Part shown: piece by piece, positions 1-6,719 of the stretch
Numbering within the stretch: the first letter of the stretch is position 1
Layout of the letters: each line of letters starts with the position of its first letter
Source: Thalassiosira profunda
Lineage: Eukaryota; Bacillariophyta; Thalassiosirophyceae; Thalassiosirales; Thalassiosiraceae
NCBI GenBank assembly: GCA_036939355.1
Contig: JALLAP010004609.1
Coordinates: forward strand, 1 to 11,357
Length of the DNA: 11,357 bases
Direction: 5' to 3'
Notes under the pieces: model-generated
Databases searched by the model: none
What the model was told of the DNA's origin: nothing
Seen by the model: the letters and a program-made list of their open reading frames with translations, nothing else
Translations under genes and position numbers: made by a program

Positions 1-158
1 ATGGAGTTAAGGTGAAGGACTACGAGACGGGCTCTGGAGCAAACTGTGCGTTGTCTGAGTGCATCAGCGTGTCGTCGCCGGGACAGGTGACGTTCAGGTG
101 CAAGTCGGGCGGGAATAACGAGATCTGCTCGCTCGACGAGATCCAATTCTACGGGTAG
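1..158 (+). CDS. 3' end of an unidentified protein (partial)
   Basis: Only one forward frame is open from the left edge, with codons from position 3 and a TAG stop at 156-158. It gives about 51 residues, and the real start lies outside the window. The tail is rich in Cys, Ser and Gly, with Cys in CALSEC and FRCKSG and a further Cys just before the end, which reads SLDEIQFYG. Alternating hydrophobic residues and paired cysteines suggest an extracellular beta-sandwich end, as in some carbohydrate-binding or adhesive modules, but no family can be named from this fragment. The other two forward frames stop within the first 15 bases. I am fairly sure it is coding and do not know its function. Confidence 0.55.
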   Translation, partial: GVKVKDYETGSGANCALSECISVSSPGQVTFRCKSGGNNEICSLDEIQFYG

Positions 159-435
159 ATTGGGGTGTATTTCGCGCAAAAACCGGCTCAAGGGGGTATT
201 GTAGTGTTGAGACGTAGCTGTAAAGATTCGTGACTCTCGTATTGATGTGCAGGACGGCTTTGCAAAAGTTGCATGCATGATGCCCGGAGCTGCTTCCACA
301 TCATATGTTGCAAAGAGGCGGGAGCCTCGGCGGTACCGGGGATGATACATGACCTCGTGTCTATCGGGCCGTGCTCCAACTCTGCTGCCAATACATCACG
401 CAGCAGCCACATGCCCCCATTCGCCCTCATTAAAA
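159..435. other. Convergent intergenic region, nothing recognised
   Basis: This stretch lies between the stop of the left partial gene (+) and the stop of the J-domain gene (-), so it should hold the two 3' untranslated ends. Open frames here have no recognisable domain and run into the neighbouring gene in another frame. I see no RNA gene or repeat. Confidence 0.4.
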
Positions 436-993
436 TCAAGGCTGCGGTCCAAATCGATGGAAGCCCTCGTCCCTCCGTCGTATTTGTTGCTTTCTCTTCT
501 CGGGCAAATGCAAATCGTGATAGTAGCTCCCCACCGCCAGCCCCAAGCACACCGATAGTCGCAAAAAGGCCTCGATCTGGAAGGATCTGTCGCTGGTCCA
601 CACGGAGAAGAGCGAGTCGTCCTGCGGCGGCGGACGATCCTTTGTTGACTCAATCACCTGTTTGGGCACGTATGTTCTCCTCACGTAATAATCTAACAGA
701 AGCTCTCTGGCGTCGGCGCATTCTCGAAACGCCACGTTGGCGCCCGCCTTATTTGCGGGAGTGGAGGCAGCTGCAACGACGTCGGGATGGTGCCGCCGTG
801 CTGCCGCCCGGAAGGCCTCCTGGATTTGCTCTCGGGAGGGCTTCTCGACAACGCTGCCGCCGGCGCCACCGCCGGCGCTGCTTCCACCGACGAGGGGCGA
901 GGCCGACGATTGTCCGCCGCTCCGGGGGATGCCCAGGAGGGCGTGGGCGCGCTGCAGCGTGACGGAGTAGGATTTGGGGCGGCGGAAGACCAT
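436..993 (-). CDS. Small J-domain (DnaJ-like) protein with a likely C-terminal membrane helix
   Basis: The ATG at 993-991 opens a frame of 185 residues ending at TGA (438-436). The J-domain signature is visible: a first helix around residues 12-24 (TLQRAHALLGIP), a second helix with EAFRAAARRHHPD that carries the HPD tripeptide at 69-71, and a third helix around FRECADARELLLDYY. HPD is the motif that stimulates Hsp70 ATPase in this family. A Ser/Gly-rich insertion of roughly 30 residues separates helices I and II, which is unusual because the loop is normally short. A hydrophobic stretch near residues 140-157 could be one membrane span, followed by a basic tail (EKRKQQIRRR). No zinc-finger or DnaJ C-terminal domain is present, so this would be a class III (J-only) co-chaperone. 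The compartment is uncertain; the N terminus is basic but short. The gene is divergent from the protease gene. Confidence 0.75.
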   Translation of the reverse strand: MVFRRPKSYSVTLQRAHALLGIPRSGGQSSASPLVGGSSAGGGAGGSVVEKPSREQIQEAFRAAARRHHPDVVAAASTPANKAGANVAFRECADARELLLDYYVRRTYVPKQVIESTKDRPPPQDDSLFSVWTSDRSFQIEAFLRLSVCLGLAVGSYYHDLHLPEKRKQQIRRRDEGFHRFGPQP

Positions 994-1311
994 CGTTTGC
1001 AAAGGGGACGCGTGAAGGCAAGTGGGAAGAGAGCAAGCAATCCGACACCACTGTATCGATGGATGGATTGATCCTCTAGTATGGGGCGGCGGCTGGCGGC
1101 GGAAGATCTCGGTGCAAACACTAGGTAGGCGGAGAAAGATTTCTCTACAGAGGAATTCAAAGCTCTACAGAGGAATTCACCACTCCCCAGGCCGACAAAG
1201 ATCTCGAGCGAGGTTAGAGGTGTCAAAACCAGAACGAGGGCCCGCCGATGCTCCTCTGCTCATAAAATCGTAAGCACAGCCACCGCAACAACCCAACCGC
1301 CATCTACGACA
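994..1311. promoter_or_regulatory. Divergent intergenic region between J-domain and protease genes
   Basis: These 318 bp separate two start codons that point away from each other, so they should contain both promoters and 5' untranslated regions. The visible structure is a 17-bp direct repeat in tandem (1143-1179). No clear TATA box was seen; ATAAAA at 1262-1267 lies about 45 bp before the protease ATG and is weak evidence at best. Confidence 0.45.
1143..1179. repeat. Two 17-bp direct repeats, period 20 bp
   Basis: CTCTACAGAGGAATTCA occurs at 1143-1159 and again, identically, at 1163-1179, with three bases between. The unit contains an EcoRI-type palindrome (GAATTC) and the inverted pair CTCTACAGAG. 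It lies in the divergent region, about 135 bp upstream of the protease ATG. It could be a duplicated protein-binding site or a simple tandem duplication. Confidence 0.8.
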
Positions 1312-2835
1312 ATGAAATTCATCGCGCCCCGGCTCCTCGCCCTCGCCGCCCTGGCGGCGGGGACCGCGGCGTTCGGCCAAAATCGCCTCGCTCCTCCTCG
1401 GGTTCGCATCGCCTCCCAACCACACCCGCCGCAACTCAGACATAGCGATGGCGATGGCTTCCACACAACGACGGCGCTCTGCGCCAACAGCAATGGCGAC
1501 GGGCGGCGCCGCCGGGCCCTCTTCGGGGGCGCGTTATCCTCGCTGCCGTTCTTCGCGAGCGGCGGCGAGAAGAGGTCCAATGTGGCAGCCGCGGCTGCTG
1601 CCAAATCTTCGGGTGTGGATCATCTGCCAGTGGCGGACTTTCCCATGCGCAGGCAAGTGTCAACATCGCTGGGACACGATTTGGCCCGATTTGCAATGCA
1701 TCGCCGTGCTAACCTTCTCAAATATCAATTCTCTATCATTTGCGCAGGCTGCGGCTGCCCAAGGGCGGAATGGGACGGGAGTACGTCATCATGGAATTGT
1801 ACATTCAGGGGAAGGGGCCCTTCGACTTCATGGTGGACAGCGGGCTGACGACGGAGCTTATCACGCCGCGTGAGTTTGCGAGTTGAGTTTGCGTTTCTCG
1901 CATTGCAATGAGACGAAATGCTCACATGATGTGCACATCCGTAATCCACTGCAAAATCAGACTTGCAACAGGTGCTGCACCTCGACAAAACATCCGGCAT
2001 CACGAAGCAGGGCCTCTCCGCCGGGGCCGTCGGACAGTCCCAATCCCTCATCGAACTGAACGACGTGTCCCTCTGCTGCGGCACGTTTGCCGACGGAAAA
2101 GAGTTTTTCGACTTGCCTGGACCGCTGCACGCCATCGTGACCGACTTTCCGCAGGAGCACATGGATCCGTCGCACGACCCCGTGGAGGGCATGATCGGCA
2201 TGGAGGTGCTCGAGCGCTTCGACGTGGACTTCGACTTTCCCGCGGGACGGCTGCGGTTGTGGAAGCCGCATTCTGTGGAGAGAGTTTCAAAGAAGGCCGG
2301 CATGGCCACCGTCGACGCCGTGGTCGTGAACGAGACCCGCCTCCTCGGCTTTCGGATCGCGTCGCAGTCGGCCCCGCGGGACGGGAAGGGCAACGTCGTC
2401 GCGCAGCCGTTCCTCGGCGTGGTGGACTGCGGCGCGAGCTTCTCGGTGGTCAACTGGGAGGCGGCCAAGCTCCTCGGCCTGCCCCCGGAAGGGGACGGGA
2501 GCTACCGGAAGAATCCGGCGGTGGCCGGCATCGGGGTGGACGGACGGCCTCAGCTCCTCCCCACGACGAAGGTGGGGCTGACGTACTGCGGCAACGCGGT
2601 GAAGGAGGGCAACGCGATGTCGTTCGAGGGACCGCCCAAGGAGTGGAGGCCGTGGAACGAGGTGCCTCTGGCGATCGGGGACTTGCCAGTGTTCACACAG
2701 CTATTGGGCGACGGGCGGACGCCGTACCGGGGCCCGGCCGGAGTGATTGGGTTGGACATCCTGACGCAACGGCGGGTAATATTGGAGACCGATGTCGCAG
2801 GGCGCAAGCGGAGGATCTACGTTGGTAGCAAGTGA
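1312..2835 (+). CDS. Plastid-targeted two-lobed retropepsin-like aspartic protease (three exons)
   Basis: Exons 1312-1652, 1748-1869 and 1961-2835 join in frame to 445 residues. The N terminus is a signal peptide (MKFIAPRLLALAALAAGTAAFG) ending in an ASAF-like AAF motif, as in diatom plastid precursors. It is followed by a Ser/Pro/Arg-rich segment and then RRRR (65-68) with a hydrophobic stretch and an alanine run, resembling a twin-arginine thylakoid signal. The first active-site motif is FMVDSG (D144-G146) after a beta-rich lead-in; the matching hydrophobic-Gly motif is MIGMEVL (232-238). The second is VVDCGASFSVVN (D310-G312), paired with VIGLDIL (416-422). Two Asp-x-Gly motifs in one chain indicate a bilobed enzyme that would not need to dimerise, unlike viral or retroelement retropepsins. 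DSG and DCG replace the commoner DTG; both catalytic Asp residues are kept. No retroelement reverse transcriptase or integrase lies nearby. Plastid import is likely; lumenal location is inference. Confidence 0.8.
1653..1747 (+). other. Intron 1 of the protease gene, GC-AG type
   Basis: This is a 95-bp intron, phase 2. The donor reads AG|GCAAGT and the acceptor GCGCAG|G. Splicing here restores AGG CTG CGG CTG CCC AAG in frame and links the leader to the first catalytic lobe. GC-AG introns are a known minor class, usually with a strong AG|GCAAGT context as seen here. Using the nearby GT at 1658 would break the frame. Confidence 0.75.
1870..1960 (+). other. Intron 2 of the protease gene, GT-AG type
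   Basis: This is a 91-bp intron, phase 1. The donor is GTGAGT (1870-1875) and the acceptor AAATCAG (ending 1960). It splits the His codon right after the first active-site strand (LITP|H). A 9-base direct repeat, GAGTTTGCG, occurs twice near its 5' end. Confidence 0.8.
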
Positions 2836-3010
2836 TGTGAGGAGACGAAGGCTTGGTGAGCGCACAACCCTCGCTCCATGACCAGATTCTCTAGAGATAC
2901 AATAGCAGACACTAGAGGTACAGTTCAGTTCGTTCTATGTACATTCTATTTCTATGAATACAACAACGACAGGAAGAGCTTCCGGGAGGGGATCAGATGT
3001 ATCTACAAGT

Positions 3011-3440
3011 TCACCACGACCCCACGACGCACACGTCCTGCCCCAGAAAGTCGGCCTGAAGTCCCAACTCTTCCCGGTGGAGGAAGTGCCGCTCCCGGGG
3101 CGCCTTCGTGGGCGTCCGCCACTCGGCGATGTGCTCGAGGAGCGTCCGCGCCGGCGAGGATGGCGGGGCCGCANGCCTTCGTGGGCGTCCGCCACTCGGC
3201 GATGTGCTCGAGGAGCGTCCGCGCCGGCGGGGGCGGCGGGGCCGTGGCACCGGCGCTCCCGGTGCTGGCGAGGGAGACCGCTGAGGCCACGCGGGAGGGG
3301 GGCCGGTCGTCGGGACCCGGGGCCGCCGCCGCGACGGGCGTGCCCGCGGCGTCCTCGCCGCCGAGCCAGTCGGCCCAGCCGAAGGTCCAGTCCTTGGTGG
3401 GGTGCTTGCGAATCATCATGGCGGCCGATCTCCCTAACAT
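3011..3440 (-). CDS. Small protein of unknown function, frame broken by an assembly duplication
   Basis: The ATG at 3440-3438 opens a frame beginning MLGRSAAMMIRKHP and continuing with KDWTFGWADWLGGED, then a Pro/Ala-rich low-complexity part, then ARTLLEHIAEWRTPTK. After that the frame runs into an N at 3174. The sequence encoding LLEHIAEWRTPTK occurs twice, 73 bases apart. 73 is not a multiple of three, so the second occurrence is in another frame, which continues APRERHFLHREELG and ends at TGA (3013-3011). Counting the duplicated 72 bases plus N once gives a single 118-residue frame. A Trp-rich N-terminal part and a charged C-terminal part flank a disordered linker. I recognise no family. 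An alternative start is the MM pair at 3419-3414. It is convergent with the protease gene and divergent from the acyl carrier protein gene. Confidence 0.5.
3102..3246. repeat. 72-bp duplication around a single N (scaffold join)
   Basis: Bases 3102-3173 and 3175-3246 are two copies of one segment separated by a single N at 3174. About 55 bases from the left end of the copies match perfectly; the rest differs at several positions. This is most simply two contig ends that overlap but were not merged, and the last bases of the left contig may be of low quality or from the other allele. Confidence 0.85.
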
Positions 3441-4084
3441 TCTTTTGGGCGTACTCTCTGCTCTCCCCCTCTTCTCTCCTATTTGATTTTATGCCCGCGA
3501 GCAGCCGCGTTGTGATTGATTATCCGCACCAGAGCCGGCTAGCCGCGCCGATGTCCGATGTTGTTTCGCCGCGGAGTGCCTGCCTCTCAATCGTGCAGTC
3601 AGCAGCAGAGACAAGAGTGGACCTCTCGAGTGATGGGCGAGCCACTCCGCACGAAGTGGGCGGGAGAGGGACGAGTCACACATGGTCGGGGGCTGGCCGA
3701 AAGCGGCCGATGCACCGAGCTTTGGTGTCATGCTTCTCATCTTTCGCTCGGCGCACCCAAGACCCTCTCGCTCGAATTGTTCCGAACTGACGGCGGCATC
3801 CGAAAGGGCTGGTCTCGTCGGAGAGGGGCGGCGGACGTGCGTGGCGTTGGTGGGAGAGGCGCCGAGAGGGGAAAAATCGGAGAGGGTTTACGTAGGAACA
3901 GTACTCTCTAAAAGGTATATCGTTACGATTTTATGTCTTGCGCACGTCCAGCAAGAGGTTGTTTTTGTTTTGCACGTCGTCCGTCGTCAGTCGTCGCCGG
4001 CTCTCGATTCTCGATGTCGACAATGCACTGGACCGCTCATAATTTTCACTTTCGATCCATCGATAACACCCCCAACCTACAACC
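3441..4084. promoter_or_regulatory. Divergent intergenic region upstream of the acyl carrier protein gene
   Basis: These 644 bp lie between two divergent start codons and should contain both promoters. Open frames run through it (for example from about 3558 and 3682), but they have no recognisable domain, have arginine- and serine-heavy composition, and end inside the acyl carrier protein intron, so I treat them as chance. CGTCGT-rich sequence occurs near 3977-3998. No RNA gene is visible. Confidence 0.4.
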
Positions 4085-4788
4085 ATGTTCTCTGTAAGTG
4101 CCGAGAGGCGGGGCAGTGTAGCGGGCGTGCCGGGCCGGAATGAGGCGGGCGCAGAGAGCGGCGTTTGTTGTGTTTTGCGTTGGAGCGAATTGCCGCGTCG
4201 TTCTCGCGAGCGAGCTCGTCGGTATCGCGGCTGCCCTCGGGCAATATCGGCGGCCTCGCAGCAGGGCGTTCGTGGCGGCTAATGTATGGAGCCGCTGTGT
4301 CTCAGAGACGATCGATCTCGCAGCGGCTACGTGTGCATATCATGTGCACAGCGGGAGCAGAGTGTCACAATTGCAATTCGCAGTTGGGTTGTCGCGGCCG
4401 ATATCAGGGCGCGGCTACACTTATCTTTCAATTCGCATCCTCTCACCTCCATCCTCTCGTATTCGATCCACAGGCCAAGTCCCTCGTCCTCGCCGCCCTC
4501 GTGGCCTCCGCCTCGGCCTTCGTGCCCGCCCGGCCCCTCGCCGCCCGCGCCACCGCCCTCAACAGCGTCGAGGAGAAGGTCCGGGAGCTCGTCACCAGCC
4601 AGCTCAGCCCCGACGGCCCGTTCGAGGACAGCGCGAGCTTCATGGACGACCTCGGCGCCGATTCCCTCGACGCCGTCGAGCTCATCATGAGCCTCGAGGA
4701 GGAGTTCGATTTGGAGATCCCGGAGGAGGAGGTCGAGTCCATCTCCACCGTGCAGGCCGCCATTGACTTCGTCAAGTCGAAGCAATAA
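4085..4788 (+). CDS. Plastid acyl carrier protein (two exons)
   Basis: Exon 1 is only ATG TTC TCT (4085-4093); exon 2 is 4474-4788, giving 107 residues. The carrier protein holds growing acyl chains on a phosphopantetheine arm during type II fatty acid synthesis in the plastid. The leader MFSAKSLVLAALVASASAF is a signal peptide ending in ASA|F (cleavage between residues 18 and 19), followed by a short Arg/Ala-rich transit part (VPARPLAARAT). That is the bipartite form used for plastids bounded by four membranes. The mature part of about 75-80 residues fits the family. It shows the FMDDLGADSLDAVELIM motif with the attachment serine at S67, then the acidic helix III region (EEEFDLEIPEEE). AATAAA overlaps the stop codon and may serve as a polyadenylation signal. 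The last 53 coding bases are repeated downstream by an assembly duplication; the gene itself is intact. Confidence 0.93.
4094..4473 (+). other. Intron of the acyl carrier protein gene
   Basis: This 380-bp GT-AG intron has donor GTAAGT right after the third codon and acceptor CCACAG before GCC AAG TCC. It is phase 0. It is longer than the other introns in the window and contains in-frame stops, so retention would truncate the protein. Long first introns near the start codon sometimes hold regulatory sequence; nothing specific was recognised here. Confidence 0.9.
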
Positions 4789-4880
4789 ATATGATGCCTT
4801 CTCGCGANAGTCCATCTCCACCGTGCAGGCCGCCATTGACTTCGTCAAGTCGAAGCAATAAATATGATGCCTTCTCGCGA
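4736..4880. repeat. Perfect 72-bp duplication around a single N (scaffold join)
   Basis: Bases 4736-4807 and 4809-4880 are identical and separated by one N at 4808. The copies cover the last codons of the acyl carrier protein, its stop and the start of the 3' untranslated region. The second copy is a fragment with no start codon. As at 3102-3246, this is best read as an unmerged overlap between contigs. Confidence 0.9.
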
Positions 4881-5157
4881 CGCGGCTGGGAGCGGCGACA
4901 TCCGGCAGGGTGCACTTTAGCGCGCTGCTGGAGACAGAGGAATCGGATTGACCTGCACATAAAGTAAAAATTGAGGTCCGATTTCCACTTTACTGATCTT
5001 TCTTGACTGGTTGTACCAATTAGCGGACGGCCGGGTGGAAGATGAGCAGTGCCCGGTGATTACAACAGAAGATTAAAGTACATTTTACAAAAGCCACATT
5101 GATTTCACATCCCCTAACTTCCTCCAAAAGCACCGCATTTCATCGCCACCACTCGAT
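4789..5157. other. Convergent intergenic region, 3' ends of two genes
   Basis: This lies between the acyl carrier protein stop and the BTB-protein stop. After counting the assembly duplication once it is about 296 bp. It is more AT-rich than the flanking genes. No gene, RNA or further repeat was recognised. Confidence 0.5.
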
Positions 5158-6480
5158 CTACTCGTCGACAGAATCCCTCTTCCGTTTCTTTTCATTGTTG
5201 CTGCGTTCCAGCGCCGCCACCAACATCTCGCGCGTCCCGTCGACGTCGAGCCCCTCCTCGTGCAGCTTCGTCCTCAGCGAGTTAACGGACATGGCCTTGA
5301 CGTCCCCGGCGTTGCCTCCATCCCTCTCCCGCTCCATGTTCACGGCCATCAGAATGTCGCGGAAGCTTTGCGACGACGCCGGGAGGTCGTCCAACTTGAG
5401 CTCGCTCACCACCTCCCGTCCGTTGTCCATGAAGAAGCTCATTACCATCTCTTTGAGCAGTGCAAGATTTTTGGATTCTGCGAAATGCAGGTTGTCCATG
5501 ACGTTTTTCATTTCGATCGTCGTGGTCTTGCAATACCACGACTCCGCCTGTAGTTTCAGGTGCACTACGCCGTACTTGTCCGAAGCATCGATCAATTCCT
5601 TAGCTTGGCTCTTCAACGCCGCGACAGGAATGCTCAGTCCATAGACACTACACAGCAGATGGGCGAAGATCGATGGGCTCACATCGTTGATTTCGACCGT
5701 GGTCGAGTCGTCTTCGCCTTCTCCAAGCATGTGGAAAAGGGACGACCCGCTCGCCTCCAGAATGATGCGATGCGCAGGGAAGGTGGCCTTGCCGGTCTTC
5801 GGATCGCTTTTGTCCCCCACCAGGAACTCGACGTCGCCGGATTCGCTGTCCATGAACGGGAACATCTTCGCCAAATTTCGCAGGAATGGATTCGGCGGCA
5901 GGAACGGCTCGTATCCCAGGCCGTAGCCTTCCACATCTCGCTTCATGCACACCTCGAACGTCACGGCTCCGTCCTTTAGCAGCCCATACGCGTTCAATAG
6001 GAGGCTCCGGCCAATGTAATCCGCCCATCCGTGAATATTGCTCGTATCGCCCCCAAAAGTGTGTTGGTTGGGACGACATCTGCTGTAACGACTTCCATCA
6101 ACTTGAATGAGAGTGATATCAAATATCACCTTCACTTCGTCGTCTGGATCGCAGAGAGTCAAGAACACAGCCACACATGCGTCTTCTTCTTCTTCTTCTT
6201 CTTCTTCCGGCGGCGGTGGAGGTACATCTCCGACTGCCTTGCTGATGCCTTCCGGGTAAATAGTTAGGACCCACTCCTTTCCCAAGCAGGCAAACTTGGG
6301 AGAGGTGACGGCCTCATCTTTTCCCTTGCGTGCAAGTTGTGCGAAATTGGCAAATGAGATTTGTACTTTTTCCTCAGGCCCCGGTGCCAGATCGTATTCC
6401 CAGGTGGCCCTGCCCCCGCCCTCGGCCACCGGAGGGCGGCCGCCAACGGTGATCTCCGTGGTGCGTTTGTAGTAGTTCAT
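5158..6480 (-). CDS. MATH-BTB protein with C-terminal SAP motif
   Basis: The ATG at 6480-6478 starts a 440-residue frame without introns. A MATH-like domain spans about residues 36-181, with the typical SPKFACLGKEWVLTIYPEG strand pair and a later FEVCM strand; an acidic run of eight Glu (92-99) interrupts it. A BTB/POZ fold follows at about 216-313 (DVEFLVGD, FPAHRIILEASG, KYGVVHLK), then a helical BACK-like part to about 380. A SAP motif (about 397-425, SVNSLRTKLHEEGLDVDG) and a basic KKRKR (431-435) end the protein. In SPOP-like proteins MATH binds the substrate and BTB binds cullin-3, so a substrate adaptor for ubiquitin ligation is the best guess. SAP motifs bind DNA, and with the basic tail they suggest nuclear or chromatin action; that is inference. 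The gene is divergent from the prolyl hydroxylase gene and convergent with the acyl carrier protein gene. Confidence 0.85.
   Translation of the reverse strand: MNYYKRTTEITVGGRPPVAEGGGRATWEYDLAPGPEEKVQISFANFAQLARKGKDEAVTSPKFACLGKEWVLTIYPEGISKAVGDVPPPPPEEEEEEEEDACVAVFLTLCDPDDEVKVIFDITLIQVDGSRYSRCRPNQHTFGGDTSNIHGWADYIGRSLLLNAYGLLKDGAVTFEVCMKRDVEGYGLGYEPFLPPNPFLRNLAKMFPFMDSESGDVEFLVGDKSDPKTGKATFPAHRIILEASGSSLFHMLGEGEDDSTTVEINDVSPSIFAHLLCSVYGLSIPVAALKSQAKELIDASDKYGVVHLKLQAESWYCKTTTIEMKNVMDNLHFAESKNLALLKEMVMSFFMDNGREVVSELKLDDLPASSQSFRDILMAVNMERERDGGNAGDVKAMSVNSLRTKLHEEGLDVDGTREMLVAALERSNNEKKRKRDSVDE
6183..6207. repeat. CTT/GAA trinucleotide microsatellite in coding sequence
   Basis: Eight uninterrupted CTT units on the plus strand encode the poly-Glu run in the MATH region of the minus-strand BTB protein. 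Repeats of this type change length easily without breaking the frame. Directly beside it, a CGG/TGG-rich stretch codes for five prolines. Confidence 0.9.
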
Positions 6481-6719
6481 GGCGGCTGAGATGCGCTGCG
6501 AGGCCAACGGTTCTTTGCGTCAGGCTGAAGGTGAAGGTGCACCATAAGTCACGTGAAATATCTACGGTAACTTTATCCTGCAAACTTCCCGGCGTGATTT
6601 GCAACTGTGATCTCTCAGTCACTATGTACACTGGAGAGGCTAGAGGCTGGTCAAACAGTCAAACAACAACGTGCGTGCCCTCCTGCCCTCCTCCACAAAC
6701 GCTACATACAACCAACGCC
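6481..6719. promoter_or_regulatory. Compact bidirectional promoter region
   Basis: Only 239 bp separate the divergent start codons of the BTB and prolyl hydroxylase genes, so both promoters must lie here. The palindrome TCACGTGA (6549-6556) contains CACGTG, an E-box/G-box core that bHLH or bZIP factors bind in many eukaryotes. It lies 69 bp from the BTB start and about 165 bp from the hydroxylase start. Function is inferred from sequence only. Confidence 0.4.

Noticed and set aside
188..1273. Several open frames of 60-230 codons overlapping the J-domain gene and its upstream region
   Set aside because: Their compositions are Arg/Ser/Pro-heavy and no motif is seen; the J-domain frame explains the coding signal.
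1312..2835. The aspartic protease as a fragment of a retroelement
   Set aside because: It has introns, a targeting leader and two lobes, and no reverse transcriptase, integrase, gag-like region or long terminal repeats are nearby.
2878..3790. Forward open frames of 202 and 278 codons across the first scaffold join
   Set aside because: They pass through the N and the duplicated segment, so their length depends on the artefact, and their products are low-complexity Arg/Pro/Ala.
3558..4143. Forward open frames upstream of the acyl carrier protein
   Set aside because: No recognisable domain, no similarity between frames, and they end in the intron of the next gene.
4165..4788. Acyl carrier protein as an unspliced 207-residue protein starting inside the intron
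   Set aside because: It would begin at a non-ATG codon and bury the signal peptide. The GTAAGT donor and CACAG acceptor give a clean plastid leader starting at ATG 4085.
4809..4860. A second acyl carrier protein gene
   Set aside because: Only the last codons are present, directly after an N and identical to the first copy; this is the scaffold duplication.
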